NCBI RefSeq assembly: GCF_004322705.1
Contig: NZ_SIZZ01000001.1
Location: forward strand, 2,311,213-2,375,212
DNA length: 64,000 nt
Reading direction: 5' to 3'
Origin: Dyella terrae
GTDB taxonomy: Bacteria > Pseudomonadota > Gammaproteobacteria > Xanthomonadales > Rhodanobacteraceae
A program made the translations under genes and the position numbers. Positions 1 through 8,848 of this stretch are shown here, piece by piece (position 1 is the stretch's first letter; the number at the start of each line of letters is the position of its first letter). Below the pieces are notes generated by a model. It did no database searches and was not told the origin of the DNA. It saw nothing but the letters and a program-made list of their open reading frames with translations.

Positions 1-798
<798 letters not shown>

Positions 799-843
799 TC
801 ACCTCATGGAATTCTGTGGAACGACGGATACCGCAAGCGCCAC

Positions 844-1167
844 TCAGGCACTTTCGGCAAAGACCTTGCGCGCGACACCCACCGCGGTGCTCGCCGCCGG
901 CCAGCCCGCGTAGAAAGCCAAATGCGTGATCGCCTCGATCAGCTCGTCGCGTGTCACCCCGTTCTGCTCCGCGAACTTCAAATGAAACGGGAGCTCGTTG
1001 AGACGGTATTGCGCGACCAGCGCGGCCACCGTGATCAAGCTGCGATCGCGCTTGGACAGCTCCGCCCGCTCCCACACCTCGCCAAACAACACCTGCTGCG
1101 TGAGCTGATCGAGCGCGGGCGCGACGTCGGCGAACGGGCCCTGGGGTTTGCGGGTGAAATCAGTCAT
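844..1167 (-). CDS. Carboxymuconolactone decarboxylase (CMD) family protein
   Basis: A 107-residue single-domain CMD/AhpD-like protein. The segment from WERAELSKRDRSLITVAAL to the helix ending HLAFYAGWPAA is typical of the family, whose members include decarboxylases and peroxidase-like proteins. The redox CxxC motif of AhpD is absent, so a peroxidase role is not supported. It lies just upstream of the aldo/keto reductase and is divergent from the LysR gene at 1319 across 151 bp. Co-expression with the reductase is likely; the substrate is unknown. Confidence 0.88.
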   Translation of the reverse strand: MTDFTRKPQGPFADVAPALDQLTQQVLFGEVWERAELSKRDRSLITVAALVAQYRLNELPFHLKFAEQNGVTRDELIEAITHLAFYAGWPAASTAVGVARKVFAESA

Positions 1168-1318
1168 GGCGGGTTCCTGATGGGGGGGGGGTAACAGGTA
1201 AGGGAGGCGGGTCGGTCGAGAGGACCCGGCCAGTGTGTGCCTGGCGCGCCTATCGGATAAGACGGCAAATATCGAATGGACTTATGATCCAGATCGATCA
1301 ATCAAGTCGGCGTGATCC

Positions 1319-2212
1319 ATGAGCGGCGAGAACTACAACGACCTGCAGGCGTTTCTCGCCGTGGCCCGGGCGGGTAGCTTTACGCGCGCAGCCGCCCAGC
1401 TGGGGCTGTCGCAATCGGCGCTGAGCCACAAGATTCGCGAGCTGGAAGCGCGACTCGGCCTGCGGCTGCTCACGCGCACCACGCGCAGCGTGTCGCCCAC
1501 GGAAGCCGGCGAGCAGCTGATGCGGTCGCTGACGCCAAGCTTCGAGAACATCGATGCCGCCCTGGCCGGCCTGAGCTCCCTGCGCGACAAGCCCAGCGGC
1601 ACCATCCGCATCACCAGCAGCGAGCACGCCGCCGCGACCATCCTGTGGCCGGTGTTGCAAACCTTCCTGCCGAACTACCCGGACATCCGTGTCGAAGTGA
1701 TCAGCGATGCCACGCTCACCGACATCGTGGCCGAGCGCTTCGATGCCGGCATCCGCCTCGGCGAGCAGATCGCCCTCGACATGGTGGCCGTGCCCGTCGG
1801 CCCGCCCACGCGCCTCGTCGTGGCCGGCACGCCCACCTATCTCGATGCCCATCCGGCGATCGTCACGCCACGCGACCTCACCGGGCACGACTGCATCAAC
1901 CTTCGCTTTCTCACCCACGGCGGCCTTTATGCGTGGGAGTTCGAGAAGGGCAGCCATGCACTCAATGTGCGCGTCGACGGTCGACTGACCTTCAACAGCC
2001 TCGACCGCATCCTTGCCGCCGCGCTCGCCGGCTTCGGCCTGGCCTACCTGCCCGAGGACATGGTCCGTCCACAGATCGAAGCAGGCCATCTGCGCCAGGT
2101 GCTCGATGACTGGTGCCCGCTGTTCCCTGGCTATCACCTGTACTACCCCAGCCGTCGGCAACCCTCGGCTGCATTCGCCTTGCTGGTCGAAGCGCTGCGC
2201 TACCGGGCGTAA
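1319..2212 (+). CDS. LysR-family transcriptional regulator
   Basis: A 297-residue LysR regulator. The N-terminal winged helix-turn-helix (residues about 4-62, AAQLGLSQSALSHKIRELE) binds DNA, and the rest is the periplasmic-binding-protein-like effector domain. It belongs to the CrgA/DmlR-like group, as shown by RTTRSVSPTEAGEQL after the HTH. The intergenic region to the CMD gene (1168-1318) is AT-richer than its surroundings and must hold both promoters. By LysR convention it probably controls the divergent CMD/aldo-keto reductase pair and itself. The effector is unknown. Confidence 0.94.
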   Translation: MSGENYNDLQAFLAVARAGSFTRAAAQLGLSQSALSHKIRELEARLGLRLLTRTTRSVSPTEAGEQLMRSLTPSFENIDAALAGLSSLRDKPSGTIRITSSEHAAATILWPVLQTFLPNYPDIRVEVISDATLTDIVAERFDAGIRLGEQIALDMVAVPVGPPTRLVVAGTPTYLDAHPAIVTPRDLTGHDCINLRFLTHGGLYAWEFEKGSHALNVRVDGRLTFNSLDRILAAALAGFGLAYLPEDMVRPQIEAGHLRQVLDDWCPLFPGYHLYYPSRRQPSAAFALLVEALRYRA

Positions 2213-2325
2213 GCCCATCCCTGCCACCCCGCTGTTCGTCACCGGACAACCTCGATCCGTCACGGGGCGGGAGACGTCCATGCCTTGCCGGGCCAGTCTT
2301 GGGCGCTTCTCAGAGGGAAACCACC

Positions 2326-3516
2326 ATGGAACGCCGCCACGACATCGACACCCTGCGCGTACTCGCCTTTGGCCTGCTGATCCTCTATCACGTCGGGATG
2401 GTCTACGTGGCCCCCGTGTCCGACTGGGGCTTCAACATGAAAAGCGACTACCTCGCCCCGTGGCTGACCTACCCGATGCTCTTTCTCAACCGCTGGCGGA
2501 TGGAACTGCTGTTCCTGATCTCCGGCCTGGCCGTGCATTTCCTGCGCGGGCGCGTCTCGCTGGGTCGGCTGGCGGCGAAGCGGAGCTGGCGTCTGCTGCT
2601 GCCGCTGGTGTTCGGCATGCTGGTGGTCGTCCCGGTGCAGCCGTACGTGGAGGGGGTCAGCAAAGGTGACATCACCCCGGGCTTCCTGGCCTTCCTGCCC
2701 TACTACTGGGCCCATGGCTACAAGGCCTATGGCCTGACCTGGAACCACCTGTGGTACCTGCCCTACTTGTGGCTCTACACCATGGTGCTGCTGGCGATGT
2801 TGCCCGCCATGGAATCCCATCCCGGCCGCACGCTGCGCGCGTGGTTGCAACGGCTGCGAGGCGGCCCGCTCCTGCTGCTGCCCGCGCTGCCCCTGATATT
2901 CGCCGGCACCTTGAACGAGCGCTTTCCGGAAACGCACGCGCTGGTCGGCGACTGGTACGCCCATGCGCTGTACTTCACGATGTTCCTCTACGGGTATCTG
3001 ATCGGCACGGATCAGGGCTTGTGGAAGGAACTGGCGCGCCTGCGCCGGGCCTCGCTGGTGACGGCGCTGACCTGCTTCGCGCTGTACCTGTTTCTCGACA
3101 AGTTTGCGGGTGCGGTGATCCACCACCGCCTCACACCCACGTCGATCTGCATCGGCCATGTGCTGATCCAGACGCTGCGTTACCTGTACTGCTGGACCGC
3201 CATCGTCGCGATCCTTGGCTGGGGCCACGCGTATCTCAATCGCCCCTTCCGCTGGCTGCCTTATGCCCGTGAGGCGGTCTACCCGTGGTACGTGCTGCAT
3301 CAGAGCGTGATGCTGTGGCTGGCCTACGGTTTGTTGCCGATGCACCTGGGACCGGTGCTGGAGCCGGTGCTGATGGTGTTGGGCACGGCGGCCGGGTGCG
3401 CGGTGATCCATGAGGTCGTCATTCGCCGGACCCGCTGGCTGCGCCCGTTGTTTGGGCTCGACGCACAAAACAGGACTCGCGTCGAAGCCCCACGCCTTGC
3501 CGGCGAATCCGCCTGA
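2326..3516 (+). CDS. Acyltransferase 3 family membrane protein
   Basis: A polytopic inner-membrane acyltransferase of about 396 residues. It opens with RRHDIDTLRVLAFGLLILYH, the acyltransferase-3 signature in which an Arg and a His in the first membrane helix are conserved, and about ten further hydrophobic segments follow. I chose the ATG at 2326 because AGAGGGA lies 8 bp upstream; the open frame extends further 5' but that part overlaps the LysR gene and has no ribosome site. Family members O-acylate surface sugars, glucans or lipids. The closest look is to OpgC-like or hypothetical acyltransferases. The acceptor is not known. Confidence 0.87.
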   Translation: MERRHDIDTLRVLAFGLLILYHVGMVYVAPVSDWGFNMKSDYLAPWLTYPMLFLNRWRMELLFLISGLAVHFLRGRVSLGRLAAKRSWRLLLPLVFGMLVVVPVQPYVEGVSKGDITPGFLAFLPYYWAHGYKAYGLTWNHLWYLPYLWLYTMVLLAMLPAMESHPGRTLRAWLQRLRGGPLLLLPALPLIFAGTLNERFPETHALVGDWYAHALYFTMFLYGYLIGTDQGLWKELARLRRASLVTALTCFALYLFLDKFAGAVIHHRLTPTSICIGHVLIQTLRYLYCWTAIVAILGWGHAYLNRPFRWLPYAREAVYPWYVLHQSVMLWLAYGLLPMHLGPVLEPVLMVLGTAAGCAVIHEVVIRRTRWLRPLFGLDAQNRTRVEAPRLAGESA

Positions 3517-3522
3517 CAGGCC

Positions 3523-3561
3523 TCGGCGGAGGTTGGCCTTGCCCGGCTAATCCTCCGCCGA
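3523..3561. terminator. Hairpin between convergent genes
   Basis: TCGGCGGAGG (3523-3532) pairs with CCTCCGCCGA (3552-3561) across a 19-nt loop. It sits just after the acyltransferase stop codon and overlaps the last codons of the convergent XRE gene. There is no clear T-tract, so a terminator role is an inference from position. Confidence 0.4.
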
Positions 3562-3771
3562 AGCTTCATCCGGTTCCCACGCCAGCAAATCACCCGGCTG
3601 GCATTGCAGGTACTCACAGATCTTGCCCAGGGTTTCGAAGCGCACGCCGCGCACGTGGCCGGATTTGAGCAGGGACAGGTTGGATTCGGTGATGCCCACG
3701 AACTCGGCGAGCTCTCGCGAGCGCACTTTTCTCAGGGCAAGCATGACGTCGAGTCGAACGATGATCGCCAT
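3547..3771 (-). CDS. XRE-family HTH regulator (YozG-like)
   Basis: A 74-residue small DNA-binding protein: MAIIVRLDVMLALRKVRSRE, then a Cro/CI-type HTH (ELAEFVGITESNLSLLKSG) and the tail KICEYLQCQPGDLL, usual for this family. It starts 7 bp after the stop codon of a DUF2975 membrane gene. This HTH_26/DUF2975 pairing is common in bacteria and is thought to be a membrane-linked regulatory pair, but the signal and targets are unknown. Confidence 0.9.
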   Translation of the reverse strand: MAIIVRLDVMLALRKVRSRELAEFVGITESNLSLLKSGHVRGVRFETLGKICEYLQCQPGDLLAWEPDEASAED

Positions 3772-3778
3772 GGCGGCC

Positions 3779-4321
3779 TCACACGATGGAACGGTGATCT
3801 TCTTCGAGGCGTGCTGCCTGGTCGAGCAGGCGCGCCACGAAGAAAAAGGCTGCGATCGGCAACAGGGCCACCAGGTCGTCGCCATCGAAATGCAGGCGCG
3901 CGCCGTCCGCCCCGGAGGCCATCGCCAGGCCGACCGTTACGGCAGCGGGGAGCAACAGGCGCACCAGGGCCGCCACCATCAGGAGCGTCGCAAAGCGGCG
4001 AAAGTGTCGCGTCACGGTGGCAGAGAACAAGGTGTCTTCGCGAACGCATCCGAGCGCGCGGGCGAGCTCGATCAGGGCGAAGCAGGTACATAGGGCGATG
4101 ACTGCGGCGATGGCGGCAGCCCATCCGCGCGGGAGGCCGTCCGTCGCCAACGTGGCGGCAACCGGCCCCGCGCCATTCGCGCCCAGCATGCCCCACAAGG
4201 TGATGACCGCACACGCCGCAGCCCCCACCCAGGCCGCCCGGGCCAGCGCGCGGGCCATGCGCGCCAGCCGCCCGGTTGTGGCCACAGAGTTTTCTGTATT
4301 ACGATAATTTTTCTTCGTCAT
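3779..4321 (-). CDS. DUF2975 membrane protein
   Basis: A 180-residue protein with four hydrophobic helices (about residues 28-48, 67-88, 108-132 and 145-165), matching the usual DUF2975 size and topology. The start at 4321 (MTKKNYRNTENSVATTG) keeps the N-terminus short and cytosolic. Its start codon lies only 14 bp from that of the divergent aspartyl protease, so the two promoters must overlap each other's coding sequence. It is the first gene of a two-gene operon with the XRE regulator. Function unknown; it may tether or sense for the regulator. Confidence 0.82.
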   Translation of the reverse strand: MTKKNYRNTENSVATTGRLARMARALARAAWVGAAACAVITLWGMLGANGAGPVAATLATDGLPRGWAAAIAAVIALCTCFALIELARALGCVREDTLFSATVTRHFRRFATLLMVAALVRLLLPAAVTVGLAMASGADGARLHFDGDDLVALLPIAAFFFVARLLDQAARLEEDHRSIV

Positions 4322-4335
4322 ACGGACACTGTAGC

Positions 4336-5661
4336 ATGAGCCGCCCAGGCCGCACCTTGCTGTTCGCCCTGCTCTTTGGCATGGCGCTTTCGCCCGCCAC
4401 GGCCACCCAGACCAAGCCCCTGAGCCGCGCCGAAGTGATGCAATTGCTGCGTCATGCAGGCCATGGGGAGGTCTTTCGCCTGGACGAACAGCAGGCGCGC
4501 ATCGCCGACCCTCACCTGGCCCTGCTGGCACGTGCACGACTCGCTGCGTCGAAACTGGACGCGCAAGCAGCGTGCGATCTGGTCGACGAATACATCGCCA
4601 GTGCACCCCAACCCGGCGAGCGGTCGCTCGCATGGGCCATCACCGCCGACGCAAGTTTTGCCGACGGCGACTATGTCACCGCTGCAAAGGCGGCGCACGC
4701 CTGGGCCAGGTCACTGGGGAACAGCCAACGCCATGCGGACGAGCGCACCGACGCCCAGCAGATGGCCGGCCTCGCCGATCTTCTCGCCAGCGTAGCGCCG
4801 CAGACGGTGGATGATTACGAGCCGCGCGCAGAGGCGCTCACTCGCGACAAGGTCGGTTTGCTCCGCGCCAACGTCCGCGTGAATGGCAAGCCCCAGGCCA
4901 TGGTCATCGATACCGGTGCCAATCTGTCGGTGATGTCCCTGTCCACGGCGCACACGCTGGGACTTCGCATGCTCGATGGCGATGCACACGTCGGCAGCGC
5001 CAGCCAGCAAGCGGTTGCCTCGCGCATCGGTATCGCCGAACACCTCCACTTCGCCGGGCTCGACCTGAGCGACGTGCCATTCCTCGTGCTCGATGATGCG
5101 CAACTGGCGATGCCGGTACCCGGCGGCTATCAGATCGACGCCATCCTTGGCTTCCCTGTCCTGCGACAGCTACAGCGACTGACCTTCACCGCCGACGGCA
5201 AGCTGTTGCCCGCGCGCAGCAGCGGCGATGCGCAAAAGGATGCCAACCTGCGCATGGTCGGCAGCGACCTTTATGTCAAGGTGCAGCTGGGCGACATGCC
5301 CGTCGCGATGCACCTGGACAGCGGCGCGTCGCACTCGTCCCTGTCGGCACGCTTTGCCGCCGAGCACGCATCGATGGTGAAGGGGTGGCGCACCCGCAAG
5401 GAAGGGGTGGGTGGCGCAGGCGGTTCGCGCACGCGTCGCGTCGCGACGTGGTCGAACGTCGACGTGGGCATCGGCGTGCAACACGTGACGCTCCCGACAC
5501 TGGCAGTGGCGCTCGACAGCGCCGGCAACGTCAAGGAACCCAACGTCCTTGGCAACGACATCCTGCGCGCCTTCGATCAGTGGACGCTGGATTTCCAGCG
5601 CATGGAATTCACTGTGGGAGAGGCGCTGCACGAAACCTCGACGCGGTCATCGACGAACTGA
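4336..5661 (+). CDS. Exported retropepsin-like aspartyl protease, two domains
   Basis: A 441-residue protein with a signal peptide (ending near SPATATQ) and two aspartyl-protease-like domains. The first carries the active-site motif VIDTGANLSVMS (Asp at about residue 192), the second HLDSGASHSSLS (Asp at about 328). Each has the ILGFPVL or VLGNDIL segment typical of the retropepsin-like fold that follows. About 160 residues before the first domain look helical. One chain carrying both half-sites suggests an intramolecular pair like pepsin instead of a homodimer. The promoter is probably the AT-rich stretch near GATAAT (4303-4308). The 3' end overlaps the convergent TonB-C gene by 53 bp. Confidence 0.87.
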   Translation: MSRPGRTLLFALLFGMALSPATATQTKPLSRAEVMQLLRHAGHGEVFRLDEQQARIADPHLALLARARLAASKLDAQAACDLVDEYIASAPQPGERSLAWAITADASFADGDYVTAAKAAHAWARSLGNSQRHADERTDAQQMAGLADLLASVAPQTVDDYEPRAEALTRDKVGLLRANVRVNGKPQAMVIDTGANLSVMSLSTAHTLGLRMLDGDAHVGSASQQAVASRIGIAEHLHFAGLDLSDVPFLVLDDAQLAMPVPGGYQIDAILGFPVLRQLQRLTFTADGKLLPARSSGDAQKDANLRMVGSDLYVKVQLGDMPVAMHLDSGASHSSLSARFAAEHASMVKGWRTRKEGVGGAGGSRTRRVATWSNVDVGIGVQHVTLPTLAVALDSAGNVKEPNVLGNDILRAFDQWTLDFQRMEFTVGEALHETSTRSSTN

Positions 5662-6328
5662 CCATGTTGATGGGAACGCGGAAGTAGGATTCAACAGGCG
5701 CGCCATGGCGCTGCACCGGCGTGAAATGCCAGCGGCGCACGGCACCAAGGGCAGCCTCATCCAGCGCGCCGTAGCCCGAGCTCGACTCAACCTTGATCTC
5801 CTTGACGTTCCCGGACGTGTCGACCAGCGCCATCACGGTGGTTTTGCCGAAACACAGCTCGCCATCCGTCTTCTTCGGCCAGGGTACCGAGAGATCCGGC
5901 ACATCGGCGTTGAGCTCGTCCCGGGGGCTTGGAATGGTCAGCATCGTCACGCTTCGGGCAGGGACGACTAACTGGACAACTGACACCGCGGTGCCGCCGA
6001 TACCCATGAGCGCCACGCAGCCCAGCCACCCCAATACCACCACGAAAGTGGCGCGCGCACCCGACCGGCCGCCGCGCGACCGGAACAGGTAGTAGATCAG
6101 CGCCATGAAGCTGAAGGCCACCATCGCAACGTTAAGGCCGTATGTACGCCGAAAGTTCCGCTCGCTTGAGTCCACGCGATACCAGACGAACAACAACAGC
6201 GAGACCATCAGCGCATACAGCAGATCCATTGGCGTCCAATCCTGTTCCGGATACCAAAACTGATGCGCACCGCCGTACAGCAGCGACACGAAACCGATCG
6301 CCAACACCATGGCCGTCTTCGTCTTCAT
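5609..6328 (-). CDS. Membrane protein with C-terminal TonB domain
   Basis: A 239-residue protein starting at MKTKTAMVLAIGF. The N-terminal half has three to four hydrophobic segments (about residues 5-22, 32-48, 65-82, 93-120). The C-terminal hundred residues form a TonB-C-like domain, with VMALVDTSGNVKEIKVESS and AVRRWHFTPV, the usual core of energy-transducer TonB family proteins. Classical TonB has a single N-terminal anchor and a Pro-rich linker; here the anchor is polytopic and the linker is short, so coupling to an outer-membrane receptor is uncertain. Its end overlaps the convergent protease gene. Confidence 0.82.
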   Translation of the reverse strand: MKTKTAMVLAIGFVSLLYGGAHQFWYPEQDWTPMDLLYALMVSLLLFVWYRVDSSERNFRRTYGLNVAMVAFSFMALIYYLFRSRGGRSGARATFVVVLGWLGCVALMGIGGTAVSVVQLVVPARSVTMLTIPSPRDELNADVPDLSVPWPKKTDGELCFGKTTVMALVDTSGNVKEIKVESSSGYGALDEAALGAVRRWHFTPVQRHGAPVESYFRVPINMVSSSMTASRFRAAPLPQ

Positions 6329-6549
6329 GATTTCCCCTGACTTACCTGTCTGCCCGTGTCGCCACGATGCGGCGCGCCGCCTCCCCAGGCCACGCGCACC
6401 TAATCTATCACGCATGCATCAGCCAGCCTCAGACGCGGAAGCCGCGGTACGGGATCGCGCCTGGCCATCGCCTCGCGGCAAATCGAACGCCCGCGTTTAT
6501 GCAGGCGACCGTAGACGAACGCCATCGTCGAGCCCAGGCACCGCGCAGG

Positions 6550-6702
6550 TCAGCGCTTTTCGGGATCGACCACCTTGACGACCTTGCCCGGCGCATCCGG
6601 AAACGCCCGGCTCGATTTCCCGGCCGCCGCCACCTTCAGCACGATGCGATCCGGCACGGCGGCATGGGAAATCAGTGACAGGGCCAACCGCGGCTTCGTC
6701 AT
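6550..6702 (-). CDS. Possible 50-residue protein, unknown
   Basis: An ATG-initiated frame reading MTKPRLALSLISHAAVPDRI and ending VVKVVDPEKR. The frame stays open upstream of the ATG and no good ribosome site is seen, so it could be the remnant of a longer gene. It lies in the otherwise empty stretch 6329-6745. No family recognised. Confidence 0.3.
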   Translation of the reverse strand: MTKPRLALSLISHAAVPDRIVLKVAAAGKSSRAFPDAPGKVVKVVDPEKR

Positions 6703-6745
6703 GTTTCGCAACGTCGAACGCCCTCTTCCGTAGATTAAAAGCCGG

Positions 6746-7750
6746 TCATGCGCTGGACTTCGTCTTCACGGCTTTGCGGTGCGCATCAAGCCACGGCGCA
6801 AGCGACACCGACCAGATGTTGTCGCTGCCGTTGTCCCAGGTTTGCATGCGGGAGAGGTCCTTCGCTGCTTGCTCAACCGTGCGCGGATAGTGCGTCGCTT
6901 CCGAACGGGTGCTGCTGAAATACAGCGTCTGTCGATCCGGCCCAAGGTGCGCGCCCCAGGGACTGCTGGTGTTGATCGCATCGCCCAGGTCGATCGGCTC
7001 GCCCCAGGCGTCGCCCTCGCGAAACGCGATGTACAGACGGTCGGAGGCCTTCTTGTCGCGGAAGTTGGCATCGAACACGATGAATGATTCATCGGGCGCG
7101 ATCGCCGGGTCCAGCTTGTGCACCGACGGGTCGCCAAGCACGACCGGCTCCGGCGGCAGATACTTTCCGTCGCGGTACTGCGTGCGGAACAGGCGGAAGT
7201 CGTCATCGTCGCCGGGACGCTGGAAATACACGCTGCCGTCGGCCGCCACGCTTGGCGCGTATGTGCGCGTGCTGCTGTTGACCGAATCCGGCAAACGATA
7301 CGGCTGCCCCCAGCTATCGCCCTTGCGATCCACGCGCCAGAGATGCCCGCCGGACGCCGTCATCACCTTGCCGTTGGCCAGCACCGCATCCAGCGCTTTG
7401 CCACCTTCGACATCAGGGCGATTCGACGTAAACACGAGGAAGGAGCCGTCCGGTGCCATCGCCGGATCGTGATCCAGCCACTGGCCCGAAAACGATGCGA
7501 TTCGCGGAGCCGTCCAGGTATCACGAATCTTGTGCGACTCAAGGATCACCGCATTGGGCCAGCTGATGCGGTCGAAGAACACCGTATTGCCATCGGGCGA
7601 GAATGCGGCGGAATCTTCATTGGCGGCGCCGGAGACGATGCCGGGAGCGAAAATGCCAGGCACCGAACGATCATCGGCATGGAGCGAAAACGCGGCAACA
7701 AGACATCCGGTACTTGCAGCAACCTGACACATGCGATGCAAACGCTTCAT
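6746..7750 (-). CDS. Exported PD40/TolB-like beta-propeller protein
   Basis: A 334-residue exported protein. The signal peptide ends near AAFSLHA, and the mature part has repeated beta-propeller blades with the PD40 signature (AAFSPDGNTVFF, PAMAPDGSFLVFTSNR, PSVAADGSVYFQ, PAIAPDESFIVFDA, LGPDRQTLYFSSTR). Such TolB-like propellers are periplasmic and bind proteins or ligands; no catalytic domain is attached. The start at 7750 was chosen because the signal peptide begins there. A 297-bp intergenic region separates it from the divergent AraC regulator, which may control it. Confidence 0.88.
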   Translation of the reverse strand: MKRLHRMCQVAASTGCLVAAFSLHADDRSVPGIFAPGIVSGAANEDSAAFSPDGNTVFFDRISWPNAVILESHKIRDTWTAPRIASFSGQWLDHDPAMAPDGSFLVFTSNRPDVEGGKALDAVLANGKVMTASGGHLWRVDRKGDSWGQPYRLPDSVNSSTRTYAPSVAADGSVYFQRPGDDDDFRLFRTQYRDGKYLPPEPVVLGDPSVHKLDPAIAPDESFIVFDANFRDKKASDRLYIAFREGDAWGEPIDLGDAINTSSPWGAHLGPDRQTLYFSSTRSEATHYPRTVEQAAKDLSRMQTWDNGSDNIWSVSLAPWLDAHRKAVKTKSSA

Positions 7751-8046
7751 GACGCTCGTCCTTGTCGAGAGGGGAAGGAAACGCTCGTGCAGCGGAGACA
7801 GCGGCGCATTCTGGCGCTGCGCCAGGGCGCGCAGGACGTGCATGAAGTCACGCCATGGGTGCGCCGGCGCACGCTCGACCCGGATACAAACCTCGCATCG
7901 TCATCCATGCGACCACCCACGGCGAGATGCCGGGCCAGCAGACGATGAACGATGACTTTTCGCTATTGCGAATGCGTTCCAGCCGTTGCAAGGTTTCCGT
8001 CTAAGCGCGCGCTTGCTGGCCGTGACGCCACGCCGGATGAAGGAAT

Positions 8047-8805
8047 ATGAGCGGTATTGTCGATCTGCATGTGTCGGAGTACCTGCCCGATGGCTCCATC
8101 GCGGAGCATCGTCATGACCAGGCATGGTTTTGCCTGGTCGTCGATGGCAGTTACGAAGAGAGCATCCTTGGCATGCGCAATGTGCACGAGCCGGGTGACC
8201 TGCTGTTCTGCCCCGCCCATGCTTCACACGCGCAGCGATTCGGCGGCGATGGTGCGCGCAAGGTCATTTTTCGCTGCGACGCCTCGGTTGCCCAATGGCT
8301 GGGCGAGCATCGAACACGACTTGACGGCCGCCCGCTTGTTCGCCGCTCGCATGCCTTGCGGGGCATGGGCCGGCACATCGTCAGCGCCCTGGCCGTCGAC
8401 GACGCACACTCAGGCGTGATTGCCGACGCCGTGGCGCTGGACGTTCTCGCGGAAACGGGGCGCGAGGTCGCGCACTTGAGCCTGATGGAGCCTGGCTGGC
8501 TGCGGCGCGTCCGCGAGCGGCTTCACGACGACCCTGCACGCATGGTGTCGCTGGCCGAGCTGGCTGCCGTCGCCGGCCGCCATCCCGTTCATGTCGCCCG
8601 TGGCTTCAGGCTGTTCCATCACTGCACGCCGGGCGACTACCAACGCCGCCTTCGCATGGATCGTGCGGCGCGCCTGCTTAGCAACACCACGCGTCCGCTG
8701 CTGGATATTGCGCTGGAGTGCGGCTTCGGTGGTGCGGCGCAGTTTTCCCGCTCGTTCCGCGCCGTGCACGGCACCACGCCTTCAGCCTGGCGCAGCTCGC
8801 GCTAA
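8047..8805 (+). CDS. AraC-family transcriptional regulator
   Basis: A 252-residue regulator. The N-terminal cupin-like domain (residues 1-95; YLPDGSIAEHRHDQAWFCLV, then FCPAHASHAQRF) probably binds a small ligand. The C-terminal double helix-turn-helix (about 150-250) carries HVARGFRLFHHCTPGDYQRR and LDIALECGFGGAAQFSRSFR, the classic AraC DNA-binding signature. It is divergent from the PD40 gene and 43 bp upstream of the metallopeptidase gene, so either neighbour could be its target. The effector cannot be predicted. Confidence 0.93.
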   Translation: MSGIVDLHVSEYLPDGSIAEHRHDQAWFCLVVDGSYEESILGMRNVHEPGDLLFCPAHASHAQRFGGDGARKVIFRCDASVAQWLGEHRTRLDGRPLVRRSHALRGMGRHIVSALAVDDAHSGVIADAVALDVLAETGREVAHLSLMEPGWLRRVRERLHDDPARMVSLAELAAVAGRHPVHVARGFRLFHHCTPGDYQRRLRMDRAARLLSNTTRPLLDIALECGFGGAAQFSRSFRAVHGTTPSAWRSSR

Positions 8806-8848
8806 TCCGTGCAAAGCAGGACGGTGCGACCCGGGTTAGCGTGGTGCC

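Noticed and set aside
2113-2325. N-terminal extension of the acyltransferase
   Set aside because: It overlaps the LysR gene, is poor in hydrophobic content, and a better ribosome site stands before the ATG at 2326.
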